Origin: Brachynemurus nebulosus
Lineage: Eukaryota; Arthropoda; Insecta; Neuroptera; Myrmeleontidae
Reading direction: 5' to 3'
NCBI GenBank assembly: GCA_035578155.1
Contig: JAPWDM010000012.1
Span: 15,287,619 to 15,351,618, forward strand
DNA length: 64,000 bases
In this document: positions 1 through 11,231 of the stretch, in pieces
How the letters are laid out: each line of letters starts with the position of its first letter
Numbering within the stretch: the stretch's first letter is position 1
The notes under the pieces: generated by a model
Seen by the model: only the letters and a program-made list of their open reading frames with translations
Told to the model about the DNA's origin: nothing
Database searches by the model: none
Program-made: the position numbers and the translations under genes

Positions 1-179
1 AAACGGTTGAAGTAAAATCAAAATATTTTGATTTTACGTGAGTGGAGAAAATTGTCTATGAACATGTTGTACTGTGTGTGGGGTAGTTGAACAACAAAAC
101 CAGTACATATATGGTGTAAAGAGTGTAATCAACAAAATATTTACAGCGGTAACAATTGCAAAGTTTAAATATTTGCTTT

Positions 180-547
180 TGTTTGTTATTTCTAATAGCT
201 TGCGGTGATACCGCACTTGAAAATTTTAAGTTTTCAAGAGAATTTTCCGTTGAAATAAACCTTAATGTAATTTCTAAGCGTGTTTTTGCAAAAATTGTAT
301 CACGCATAAATATAACTTCTTTGCTTATTAAAAGTGTTATTTTTACTAAGATATCATTAGAAATTTCTTCGTTCATTCGCATATAATTTTTATAATCGTC
401 TGGTTCACATTCACTAATTTTTTTAAATAGTTTTTCATTAGAAAATTTTTTTCCCAACCATTCTTTGCTCCATTTTCTTTATTTTCGTTTACTCAAGCTT
501 TCTTTACTAATTTCTGCAATTACTGCTAAGGCAAGAATTTTATTCAT
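180..547 (-). pseudogene. PIF/Harbinger-type nuclease, N-terminal fragment with one premature stop
   Basis: Reading from an ATG at 547, the frame gives about 22 codons, then an in-frame TAA (481-479), then about 95 further codons. It contains EWLGKKFSNEKLF, DDYKNYMRMNEE, MRDTIFAKTRLEITLRFIST and SLENLKFSSAVSP. That order matches the N-terminal part of Harbinger nucleases, whose usual forms are YKNFLRM, then RLAITLRFLATG, then a SFRSLAF-like stretch. The DDE catalytic region is absent. The fragment lies in the downstream intron of the NRF6-like gene on the same strand. It is a dead copy or a deletion derivative. Confidence 0.68.
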
Positions 548-589
548 AATTCTAACGAAGTTCTCTTTTTTAAAAATTTTGAATAACTG

Positions 590-690
590 AAGTTGGACAA
601 CAAGTTGAATGAATAGTTTAATAGTGTATGGCAAACAGTTCAACTTGTAGTACAACTAGGTAGTACAACAAGTTGAACCGTGTATGGGCC
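590..690. repeat. Probable 5' terminal repeat region of the Harbinger-like remnant
   Basis: The word ACAAGTTGAA and its reverse complement TTCAACTTGT occur several times in 100 bases just upstream of the Harbinger-like start codon. The block ends with the GTGTATGGGCC edge. Repeated inverted words immediately outside the coding start suggest the element's end. A matching opposite end was not clearly found; 60-100 has only a weak resemblance (TTGTACT). Confidence 0.35.
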
Positions 691-1117
691 GCATAAGGAC
701 TATAACATAGAAACACTAACGACAATAAAAAATTTCTTTTACTTCTTGCACTTACATTTTATAGATTATGCCCCTTTTCGCCGTGCGCCCTGAGGCAACT
801 ACTCCACATGCTTCACTATAGTTACGCCTCTGCTTATTGAACTATAAAATATATCCTTAATTTAATGTTTTTCCGTGCAATAGACAAAATTTTCTTACAT
901 TTTTGTCATTTTTTTGCTTGGTTCTAAATAAGATATAGTGTTATAATCTTCCGTGACGTTTTAAAATATTCCCACTCTTTGTGACGTGACTGAGCAAAAT
1001 TAATATTATTCTAGTATCAGGAATGATACCACCTATACATTCCAGGGTATGTTGTTCTTGAGGTTTTTTTAGTGTTGCCCAGTGTAATTTCTCTAATTGA
1101 AATCCAACATCTCTTAC

Positions 1118-4100
1118 ATATGTCTCGGAATTCACATAATTTTGAATGTAGAGTAATTGTGCCCACCAATAATTACGACACGCTGAAGCCAAACCATCTA
1201 CACTAGCCAGCCACATTGGTCCCGAAAAGAGATATTTCAGTAGCGTAGCATAAAATAGCGACACGAAAGCCAATGAGGGTGTAAGTCTAATTTGAAACCA
1301 AACAATATTAATATTTAAATTTGCTGGAAATTGAAGACGTAATAAAGTAATACCTTAGATATCGATGCAAATAATATCGAAAAATGTTAACTTTATTCTC
1401 TTTGTCCATCGATTTAAAGAAGGACATTAGAACCAACATGCCGCTAATCGTAAAAAAAGTATCAACAGAAACAGTACTTCCCATCATAATCATACTGTGA
1501 TAGTGTCTCATCCACTAAAACATTACAATTCAAAATTAGACACATCAATTACAATTGGAGTCGATTTGTACTGATTACATTTTGAATATCCACAGCATTA
1601 ATGTTGGCCGAAAAAAGACGTAACAGGAATCGATGCAAAAAAATCACCCAAGCTGCACTCAAAAATCGTAAACCATTCAGAACTCTCATATCCAGGGTAC
1701 TTCCGCCACCATGGTCAACTTTCATCAAGCTTATCGTATTTTCGTAGAGTGAAAAACATTTTAGCATTTTATTGGTCTTTTCCACGTTCAACATTTGACA
1801 TGTGCAATCGTAGATTGTACTCAATGTTATCGATACAACCAGCGTGATTAAAATGACACTAAAACACATTATAGAGAAGGATTTAGGATAATTTCCAATG
1901 TACCACTTTTCATAACGGCAACTAGAAGTGGTTGGTAGGACTGATTTTTTAATCAGAAGTAGGGTAAGTGCGGGAGAGATGCCGCAGTAGCCATAGTTCG
2001 TCCGTTGATTGAAAGATAGCGCTATTAATGGATTATATGTTTAAAAAGTGTTACTTATTTAAGCTCTATATGGTAACGTTTACGATTAGTCTATCAGTTT
2101 AGTAATTATCCAAATTTTTATTATTGAAAAGTAAGTTTTTTAACATAATATTTTATCAAGCATTTAATTCATTAGAATAAGAATGTATACTTCATTGTTT
2201 TAACGAAAATGAGTTTTGTTATTAATTTAGGTATATTTTAAAAGTACTGTATAAAATTTTAGGTTGGAATTCCGCACTACGCTTGCTATAGCAACATGCG
2301 GCATCTATCCCAAAAAAAGGAGAGAACCCGCATTTAAAGTTGGTATAGATGCCGCATCATATTACATGTTCAAAACATAGACTTATATACCTTAATTATG
2401 CAATATTTTTTTTTTTTTTGGACTGTAAATTATGCCACGTGAATATAAAAGATCCATTAATGGATCAGGAAGAGCCCTCATATTAGTGAAAATAACGAAA
2501 ATAATGATGATTGCCTGTGTATTGAATGTTTTGAAAAGTACTCAGAAACAAAAAAAAAGTTAACTGGTTAAGATGTATAATGTGCCAAAAATGTTTACAT
2601 ATGGCATGCATCATGTATGGAAATGTGTTAAAATGCAAAACTTTTAATATAAACTATGCGGCATCTCTCCCATAGGTGTGGGAGAGACGCCGCTTTGCAG
2701 GCTCTACAAAAATGTTAATTATGAATCCTTTATGACTCAAAATTTAAAATTATTTATAAATAATTTTAAAGAACAATATTTACATTTATTGTGTACCAAA
2801 TTTCAAATCAATTAAATGCATATTTTAAGAATTATCAAGTGTTTTCAAAATGTGCGGCATCTCTCCCGCATTCACCCTATCATGCATGTTGTAAATAGTT
2901 AAATTCTATACCTAATTGTGTCATATTATACAAATTTCGTGCGAAAAATTTTCTAGGTACGGTCAGAATTAAGGCTGGGAACCATTTAAAATGAATTCAT
3001 TTTTAATATGTATTTAAAGTGCAAATTGACATTTTCTATTTTAAAAAAGTTTATAGTCAAACCATTTTCCATTTTATATTTAAAATTCAAATTTAAAACC
3101 GTTTTGTATTTAAAATTTATAATTCAAAACTTGCTAGATCTGATATGCTTCCACCTCCAATCTACTAAGTTTCTAAAGCGAAAGTTTTGATTCTAATAAG
3201 GTTTCGACTTCGAAAAAAATTTTATATGCTAGACAGAAGCTTAATTAAAATGAAGTAGGTAGAGCAGCAGGCTGACGAGATTTTTTTTTTTTTGTTCGTC
3301 ATCCTAAATTTTCGAGAAAAAGTTTGCGCTTTGGGGAGCGCCTGATTAAAGTCGCTTCAGGGCACAAAATTTATAGTTACGCCTCTGATGCTAGCTGTGC
3401 GAGTACGATTGGCTTCTATCGATTTTTTACACCGCGCTACTTTTGTGCTTAAAAAAATTTTAATTATTTGGTAACTGTTTCTGTTGTCCTAATACCGTCT
3501 TCAAGGAACACTAACTGACAAATAAAAACTCAGTAAAGTGGACTCTTTCTCTCCGGGGTATGGAGAGAAATGGCGAGCCCGGGAAATAAACAAACCTTTA
3601 TTTTTTTAAAATTTTCTCCCAAAAAAAAAACGAATGAAATTTTTAACTTTTTTACTGGGCCCACTACCGACAGCTACGGGCCCCCTCCTAAAGTTCGAGC
3701 ACTGAGGCTACAACCTCGGCTACCGCACCCTCTCGTCGGGCCTGTAAAGTGATATTGATTGGATCATATACTTCCAGGCTATAAGGACATAATTTTTTTT
3801 TTTACATATTAAAAAAAATCTCTCAATTCGTTATAAACAACAAAAGAATAGTAGTGTGTCTGCCACGAAAATACCCTAAAACAGTCTAAATGCTAAAAAT
3901 ATTTTAGTATAATTTACATAGTAAACCAATCGCTTTTCCGAAACTTCACCCGATAATCTTCCATCGTATAACACGATCCATTATTCGCCTGAATCAAAAT
4001 TCCATCCATATTTAACATTTTTGGAATTACAATTTTATAATATTCCTGTATATCCGACAGTGTACAAGAATCAGGAATACAGACACTCCAAGTAATTCCA

Positions 4101-6635
4101 TACGTGGTACGTAGCGACATATTGGCAAAACGTTCTGGTGGCAATTTCAAAGCTGGCAAAATTTGTCTGGTCGTATAATTATTTGGCACAATGGAAATTG
4201 TACAGTATTTTCCATTGATAATATCCGACGAATCTTCACCATTGTGAATTTTGAGACATTCATGAAAGTTGCCGAATTCGATTAAATTTCCAATTAGTAT
4301 TCCCGGTTGTAATTTTGACGAGGCGTCGATCACTAAAATGAAAAGATGTTTCAAATTTTGTTTCTCTATAATAGGGGTTCCCAAAGTTTTACATTGACGA
4401 GCCAAATCGTAAATCATGAAATGTTTGGTGGCCCAAGAAAAAATTTGCAGCTAAGAAGTACAAAAAGGAAAGACTATTTTTTATATAAAACAGTGATGCT
4501 CAACCCGTTGATTACAGAGCGAATTTTGGTCGACATCTTATTCAAGAATTGAAAATAGGGCTTAACAGAAAAATCACATCAAGGAAATAAGTCACATTTT
4601 CGGAACAAACTCGACCATTTTTAACGGAAAATTGAAAATTTGGCGTTCAGATTACACATATTTCACCAACACATATGACTGCATATCATTCTTGTAACCA
4701 TCAATTTAAAAATAGATAAAATTGAACGTGGTGACGTTATCACGGATAAAAAATTTTTTAAAATGCTTCAAAAACTGTACTTTTAATGCTAGAAACATGA
4801 TATCTGAAGCTGCTCGTAGGTCTTTTTTTCATTCTTGACGAAACCAGAAATTAGGTTTTTGAAGAAAAATTTTTTTTGTCATAAATGAAAATCATATATG
4901 TTTTATATATAAAAAAAAAAAAAAAAAAAAAAAAAAACATTTTTTTTAAGATAAAAATTAAGAAGTTATATTAAATTAAAAAGAATTTTTTAAACTTAGA
5001 ACCGATAACGGGCCGATAGTTCTCGAGCGCTTATGTGACGTAATAAAGGTTATATGACCTGAACATATAGGTACATTAGTGTCTTTTTATTTTCAATTAG
5101 ATTATTGTTACTATGAAATTATTGTTGTTGTGAAATTGTTGTTTCTATCCAAATTATTGCTTGCTATAAACATCACTGTATTTAATAACTTATTGAAAAT
5201 GTCTAATTTAAAGAAATTTCGAGCTTGATTTGTACCAATACAAAAATAAATCCGGAGGAAATATCCCTCAAGATTCTGAACGTCGAAATCACTGAAACAA
5301 CCACCAAAATTTTTCCTACTAAATTTTAATAATTCTGACACTTTTGACATATTTGTTTTTATGATGTTACAGACATTGTGATCTTTTATAGTGCTGTTTT
5401 TAACCAATTGATATATTTTAAAATATTTTTCGCATCGATTATCAATATTATTTATGATGTATCATAGATTTAAAATGAAACAAATAAAAAATGATATTTA
5501 TTTTTTATTCAAAAACCCAATTGTGTAGATAACAGAAAAATCACATTTCCTACGTAAATTTGGTTATTGGAGGGGAGGGGGGGGCAAAACGGGGTACTTA
5601 AGAAACAGCTATGATTTTAAGGACCGAAATATGCTGAATTTTATTATTTTCAGTCGTAGTTAAAGTAAAGTAATCAAATTTCGAGTTGCCGTAAGAAAAA
5701 AACATTTTTTTTGCGGGTAAAATGGGTTAGGTACCCCTTAATAATGTAAGGTTATAAATATATTCATAAGAAAACGAAGCTACTAAATAATAATATTATT
5801 TTAGGAGTAATTTACGTAAAACGAATCACCATTTATATTAGTAGTAGATGCAGAGGCGAAAAATAATTATTTTTTTAATAACTCTTACTAAATAAAGTTA
5901 TATTATCAATATTTTTTGCAAATATTGATATATTATAATATATTTATAATATATTATAATATATTTATAATATATTATAATATATTTATTTGGTTTTCCA
6001 TATTATCAAATTTGAAAATATAAAAATTTTTACCAAATTTTTGGGGTACCCCATTTGCCCCCCCCCACCCCTATACCTACAAACCTAATTTATGTGAAAG
6101 TAGATCAGAGAGTACATTATATAATACAAAAGTAACTCGCATGGAAACAAAGGTTAAACACTACTGACATACAAAGTCTATATAATAACTAGAATTATAG
6201 TTAGAATTATTGGTTTTCTTATAAAAAAAATCTTTATGAATGTGAGATTTGATCTGATATCGCGGGGTGCACTTTTGGAGTCCGTGGACCACGTTTGGCC
6301 CGAAAGCCGCACTTTAGAAACCCCTGCTCTACAATACTAGAAACAATGAATCACTTACTTTGCAGGGCCCATGGCTTAGCTACTTTTAAATCTTCAAAAT
6401 ATCGTTTAGCTTGTTTTTCACAATTTGGATTCAAAACACTATCATCCGTCTGTAGCGTATAGAAATCGATAAGAGTTCGCGAAATATCGTATTTATTTTT
6501 ATCGCTTAGTTGACTTTTATCTACCAATGTCGCATTGACTGCAACAATTGAAGATACAAAATAAAATACAATAATAGGAAAATACAAATTAAAAATTAAA
6601 AAAATCATTTTTATTTCGGAAAACAAAAAATGCAA
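1118..6635 (-). CDS. NRF6-like (nose resistant to fluoxetine) membrane acyltransferase, 5' five exons, 3' end missing
   Basis: Five minus-strand exons join in phase: 6635-6359, 4332-3918, 1858-1579, 1514-1354 and 1286-1118. Together they give 434 codons without a stop. All donors are GT and all acceptors AG. Residues 1-35 hold a hydrophobic signal segment; the internal Met at 6608 would give a more typical signal peptide. The NRF domain follows, with PWALQ completed across the first junction as PWALQMIDASSK, then GILIGNLIEFGNFHEC and the CIPDSC motif. Exon 3 begins with a membrane segment and then has RVLNGLRFLSAAWVIFLHRF, the start of the acyltransferase-3 domain. Exon 4 has SVDTFFTISGMLV and YYLHRYLR, and exon 5 LTPSLA and WWAQLLYIQNYVN. 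The family usually has about 600-700 residues. The exons with the conserved C-terminal half were not found between 1 and 1117, so the gene probably continues off the left edge. The family is a set of multipass membrane proteins linked in worms to lipid and drug uptake; the substrate here is unknown. HRF replaces the more usual GH at the domain start. Confidence 0.88.
1962..2877. mobile_element. TA-flanked TIR element, GGGTAAGTGCGGGAGAGATG type, non-autonomous
   Basis: The left end GGGTAAGTGCGGGAGAG and the right end, read as its complement GGGTGAATGCGGGAGAG, form an imperfect inverted repeat of about 25 bp extending through ATGCCGCA. TA lies on both sides (1960-1961 and 2878-2879), as expected for a mariner-like or related insertion. 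No coding frame is seen inside. The terminal word GCGGCATCT(C/A)TCCC recurs internally near 2299, 2345 (inverted), 2656 and 2683 (inverted). It sits in intron 2 of the NRF6-like gene. Confidence 0.75.
3541..3743. mobile_element. Short hAT-like insertion with 8-bp target duplication
   Basis: GTAAAGTG occurs exactly at 3533-3540 and 3744-3751, bracketing a 203-bp GC-richer segment. The right edge, read as complement (AGGCCCGACGAGAGGG), resembles hAT-type ends. The left edge does not match it, so the inverted repeat is degenerate or partly lost. It lies in intron 2 of the NRF6-like gene. Confidence 0.5.
5571..6072. mobile_element. Nested G-rich TIR element
   Basis: The left end AGGGGAGGGGGGGGCAAAA and the right end, read as complement AGGGGTGGGGGGGGGCAAA, match over about 28 bases including GGGGTAC. 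An internal copy of the terminal phrase lies near 5713-5740 (GGGTAAAATGGG, then GGTACCCC). TA follows on the right; the left flank is ambiguous, so the target duplication is not proven. There is no coding sequence. Confidence 0.5.
5928..5992. repeat. Tandem TATAATATATT-type repeat
   Basis: A unit of about 21 bases made of TATAATATATTTATAATATA is repeated about three times. Simple AT-rich tandem sequence inside the nested element. Confidence 0.85.
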
Positions 6636-6639
6636 AATA

Positions 6640-7243
6640 GCAGGAAAATGTTATGAATGGAACTTTTATATTATATTAACTTATCAAATATTTAATAGGC
6701 AAGTTAATAAATTTATTATACGTTAATGTAATTTTTCTGTTTAAAAATTTAAATTTTAATATGTATATCATATGCCAGTATTCCATGTTCAAATATTTAA
6801 AAAGTAAATTTAATTTTTCATACATCATATTTTTTTTTTTTTTTTTTTGAAGAACTAATTTCTGTGTCGCCTGGACACTAGAAGAAATTTATAAACCAAT
6901 CATCACCCCCCCCAAAAAAAAAAAATTCAAAATTTCAATTTAAAATAGTAATGGATATTTAGGAAAATTGATTAAACATTTTGCGTTAGGTATTTAATTT
7001 TAAAATTTAATTTATCTAACAAGTCTAGATTTTCATAGTCTTTAAATCAAAAACTGAGCGTCCGCTAATTGTAAGTTAGAAGCGTGCAGTTAGCATTAAA
7101 AAAACGGTTTCGAACCAAAAAGCAATAATTCTGCCCCAGTTTCATTATTCTGTCATTTCATTAACGATTCTTAGGGCATTGAAGAATTTTAGTCAACTTG
7201 TTGACGTCATCAAATTAAAAAAATAATTTATACCATCAAACTT
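6640..7243. other. Upstream region of the NRF6-like gene, no feature recognised
   Basis: AT-rich sequence upstream of the first NRF6-like exon. It probably holds the promoter and any 5' UTR, but I see no decisive TATA box or initiator. A T-tract lies near 6831-6848. Confidence 0.4.
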
Positions 7244-7245
7244 TA

Positions 7246-7683
7246 GGCCTGATTTACATTAACGCTCCGCTCTCGGTTCGATATAATATTCTTACACAGT
7301 AAACAATGAGTGTATTCACATCATCGCTCTGATATCAGTCCGATATCAGTCACGGTTGGCTCTCACTCCAATGCCACTCCAATATCAATACCACTCAGGT
7401 AATATTTTATTGGACTGATATCAGACTTGTTATGGCTTGTACCTATAGTGTAAACACTTTTTTGATTCCACTCCGCTCCGCTTGCATTCAGTTGTTATGA
7501 AAAGATATTAGTATCGAACTGAGACCGAACTGGGAGCGTACCCAGAGTGGCATTATAATGTGAATAGAGAACGAATAGGTACCAACATGTTATCAGCATT
7601 GTAATGTGAATACAACAAGATTATATCGAATCGGGAGCGTAGTGATATCGTACCGAGAGCGGAGCGTTAATGTAAATCGGGCC
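7246..7683. mobile_element. 438-bp TA-flanked MITE with about 40-bp inverted termini
   Basis: The left end GGCCTGATTTACATTAACG and the complement of the right end GGCCCGATTTACATTAACG continue to match through CTCCGCTCTCGGT and a GATAT step. TA lies on both sides (7244-7245 and 7684-7685). No coding capacity. The inner region repeats GATATCAGTC-like palindromic words several times. Confidence 0.82.
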
Positions 7684-7770
7684 TAATGCGAGTGATTTGA
7701 AATAGGGTGGTTGGCTAAATTTGAATAACCTGGATGATGAAATTTTTATTTTTACTTTCAAAACGACCAA

Positions 7771-8527
7771 AGGGTATAGCTGGATAAGAATAGGTAGGGG
7801 CCCGGAAGTGAATTATTTTAATAACTATATTAACGGTATGGTGAGGCTGTAAGTAACTGATATCAACAATTTTGGCGGCCAAAACTGAGTAGTTACGGAG
7901 ATAACTAAAAAAATTTAAAAAATTACAAAAATTGTTTTCTTGGTAACTACTCAATAAAGGAAAATAATTCCAAATCCACATGAAGGCAAATACTCTCAAG
8001 AATATTAGGTATATTTATTATCGTGCCAGTCTACGTTATTAAGGATAATAACAAGGATAATATTCGATCCAATGTTATTTTTATAGGGTTCCAATTGAGT
8101 GGCCACTTCAAAAAAAATTCAGTAAATGTGCCTTAATGCACTTAATTACTGCACCAAGTCTCATTAAAATTTAAGGGGTACAACATGATAAAAAAAAATA
8201 TTTTTCATTTTTAATTTACTTAACCGCCTCTCCAGTGGGCCCGACCCTGGACTTATATACATCAATTGAAAGTACTTTAAAAATAAAGTGTTGTGTCTCA
8301 TAAAGCGTTTTTTCCTATCTCCTATAGTTTTCGAGAGAATCTAAAACAATCGAAAGAGGTATAGGCTAATAGACTAATTTTTTTAATTACCTCCATAATT
8401 ACTCAGTTTTAGCCGCTAAAGTTGTAGATATCAATTTCTTACAGCCTCAACATACCGTTAATATAGTTACTAAAATAATTCGCTTCTGGGGCCGATTCAC
8501 CTATAGGTACTTATCCGGCTGTACCTT
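7771..8527. mobile_element. Fold-back element with long (about 160 bp) inverted arms
   Basis: Left-arm blocks AGGGTATAGCTGGATAAG, the ACGGTATG(G/T)TGAGGCTGTAAG type and GGCGGC(C/T)AAAACTGAGTA reappear in order and inverted at about 8375-8527. The spacer contains GTGGGCCCGACCCTGG (near 8236), which looks like a hAT end. No coding frame. Ends are estimated from where the match stops. Confidence 0.6.
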
Positions 8528-8754
8528 TTCTTTCAGAAATATTACTAATTTCACAAAAGTCTTCTTACTAACAAGGAGAGGTTCAGGTATGGTCGTCACC
8601 GATTTCGATCAAATTTCGTCCGCTAGTAGAGCATAATATTTATATTAAAAATTTATAATATTAAGGTCCACCTCTCAAAAACAGAGGAAATATTTTTATT
8701 TATAGTCAAAAATACCGGTAAGATATAATCAAGTTGTTTAGTGCATTTCATCGA

Positions 8755-8818
8755 AGTACCTGTAGCTTAGCGGTAGAGCGCGATGTGCGAGGTACCCGGA
8801 TCGAATCCCGGTACAATT
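8755..8818 (+). other. tRNA-like sequence with pol III A and B boxes (SINE head or pseudogene)
   Basis: TAGCTTAGCGGTAGAGCG matches a split A box and GGATCGAATCC a B box at about the right distance. The ends GTACC and GGTAC can pair, and the D arm (GCT/AGC) can form. The anticodon arm is too short for a working tRNA, so this is a degenerate tRNA or the head of a SINE. Confidence 0.45.
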
Positions 8819-9605
8819 GATTGTTCAATTTTTTTTTTAATAACAATTAATTTACTATATTCATTAACAAAATTAAGCTACGAAATATTACTTGTTGCAA
8901 AATTAAAGAATTAAAATATTTTTTCTTAATTTTCTTAGACTGCTTACAATTATGTGACGTCTGTAAACTTTTTCTAACAACTGTATGAAAAGTACCGACT
9001 ATCTATGTAACATTTCGCTAGCAAAATATTTTATATCTATGCAAATTTTTACGTATATAATAATATCGATTGCTCACTTCAACTTCGTTTGAATAATTTA
9101 TAAATGGTCCTCTTCATGCAAAACTTCATGAATCGAAGCTCATAACCATTGATCGTTAAAGTCACGGGGCCGACAGTATTGTCTTTATATTTTTAAGGTA
9201 TTAAAAATTGTCTATTTTATTTAGATAAGACATTTTGATGCGATTTTGGAAATAAATAATACATGATTGTCTATACCTATTATGAATATACCGTTTTATA
9301 CATATCCGTATATTTTGAATATATTTTAGATATATTGTATGCATACATTTCTTGTCAAAACTTGTTTGTGTAACTTTAATTCAAATAGATACATATGTAT
9401 TGTGTAAGGTATTTTTTGACGTTACAGATAAATAAATGGTTTCTGTGTATCCATTGTCTTTTTTCTTCCAGTAAAATGTGAGAGAGACAACACATTGTTT
9501 TGTTTTTGTAAAAATATTTTTTTAAATGACAATTTATTTTTTTATTAACAATTTTTAAGTTACAGTCAATCAGTCAAATTTTCAGCAATTTTAATTTAAA
9601 AAAAA

Positions 9606-10394
9606 AGTGTTTTCAACCTGTGGGTCGCGACCCCCTGGGGGTCGCGAAGCCTTTTTAAGGGGGTCGCAGTTACTTTAACACTAATAAGTTACCACTCTAG
9701 TTAAGTATATAATATTTAATAAAGAAAAGGTTAATTAATGTGATGGTTTTATACTTTCGCTTGGTAAAATTTCAAAACGAATAACTACGGCTTATTTTCA
9801 ATAATAGTAAATCCGATTTTTAAATAATTTATTGTCGTCATATAGACGCTTTTACTTTGCTTTTGTTTCATTACTCTCATTGAAACTTGAAGTTGACGGT
9901 TGTGCATGTCTTCCCAGAAACTCATCCGTTTTCAATAATTACAATGAGCACAGAATTTTGGATATTAGACAATAAAAGACAGTGAGCAACTACTAAACAA
10001 ACAACAAGTCAATTCAATAAATTTAAACACAATTCAAAGCGAATTTCACAATTCAAAGAATTCAAAAGTGTCATCCTTTGCTCACCTGATGCTTCACGCA
10101 ACGCTCATCACGTTGCGCTATGTCTCGCTCATACAAGTCACGCACGCGTTCAGAAGCTACTATAAGTCGTCAACTTCGACGTCGATGTAAAAAGATCATT
10201 TGTAACGATTTAATTGATACCTAACTGAAAATAATCAATAATGATGAACGGATTCGATATTTTTAACATGGAATAAAATAAAAGTTAAAAATAGCAGAGG
10301 GTAGGGGTCACGAAATATTTTTCTATACTAGGGGGTCGTAAAATACTTTTCCATACGAGGGGAGTCGCGCCATGAAAAAGGTTGAAAAACACTG
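9606..10394. mobile_element. hAT-like MITE with GGGTCGCGACCCC ends
   Basis: The left end GTGTTTTCAACCTGTGGGTC and the right end, read as complement CAGTGTTTTTCAACCTTTTT, are of the common hAT type (CAGTGTTTCTCAACC). Words such as GGGGGTCGC and GGGGTCACGAAATA recur near both ends. The 8-bp duplication is unclear because both flanks are A/T runs. No coding frame. Confidence 0.6.
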
Positions 10395-11012
10395 CTTTAA
10401 ACTAATTTTTATCAACAGCTAATGATTAATACAGAATATATCAATACAAAATTTTTTTAAATATATTTTTAAAATATAAGTACGGCCCTGTCAGCATCGT
10501 AGCTTGCGAAGTATACTCATAACTTGTAAAATAAAAGATGAATACATTAAGTATATACATTTTGCAAAAAAAAAAAAAAAAAAAAAACTCGACTGAATTA
10601 AACACTAATACAGTATCAGACGACGGGCGCTTATCTTTTGCAGGCAAATGAAAAATAGTTGAAGACGAAATTAACTGAAAACCGACGATAAAAAATTCGA
10701 TACAGTCATTCTTTTTCTCATCATTAAAATCAAATTAGATGTCAATAAATTTTCGATTTCGTTCGAGAGCTATTAACCGTTTCCACGAGAAAGAAAATCA
10801 ATATATGAGTCATACGAGATGAGATGAAGAACGCAATTTTGCTATTTTGAAAATACTTATTTAAAAAAAAAGAGAATATTACATTTTTCGAACATACGAA
10901 ATTTATCAGTTTTCGATTAACGGAAATATTTTTCATAAGAGAGATATTTACAAGATCGAAAAAATTCGAATTTTTAATATCACTGATGATTATTAAATAC
11001 GTAGTTTTATTA

Positions 11013-11229
11013 AGGTGGCCAACTATTTCACTAGTCAGTGCGGGACAATATAAAGCCGGATACACACGTGAGCACGAATGCACGAATGATATCAATTTTG
11101 AATCTTCTGAATGCAAAACTTCCGGGATGCAGTAAACTCATTGTGGGACTATTTTAACAAAAATATCAGTGCGGCACAGCAACTGTTTTTCCGGGACAGG
11201 CCCGCAGAATCCGGAACGGTTGGCCGCCT
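11013..11229. mobile_element. 217-bp TA-flanked MITE
   Basis: The left end AGGTGGCCAACTATT and the complement of the right end AGGCGGCCAACCGTT form inverted termini, with TA on both sides (11011-11012 and 11230-11231). Inner words GTGCGGGACA and TGTCCCGG strengthen the fold-back. No coding sequence. Confidence 0.65.
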
Positions 11230-11231
11230 TA

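Larger units (their letters stand above)
4372..6326. mobile_element. hAT-like element in intron 1 of the NRF6-like gene
   Basis: The left end TAGGGGTTCCCAAAG and the right end, read as complement CAGGGGTTTCTAAAG, form a short imperfect inverted repeat. They are flanked by CTCTATAA (4364-4371) and CTCTACAA (6327-6334), an 8-bp duplication with one difference, as in the hAT superfamily. A 98-codon minus-strand frame at 5111-5407 (containing FGGCFSDFDVQNLEGYF) could be a transposase remnant, because hAT proteins often have an RFxDF stretch. I am not certain of that. A second TIR element is nested at 5571-6072. Confidence 0.6.

Noticed and set aside
941..1117. Continuation of NRF6-like exon 5 frame past 1118
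   Set aside because: Residues after the ETY at the GTAAGA donor lose family similarity, so this is intron.
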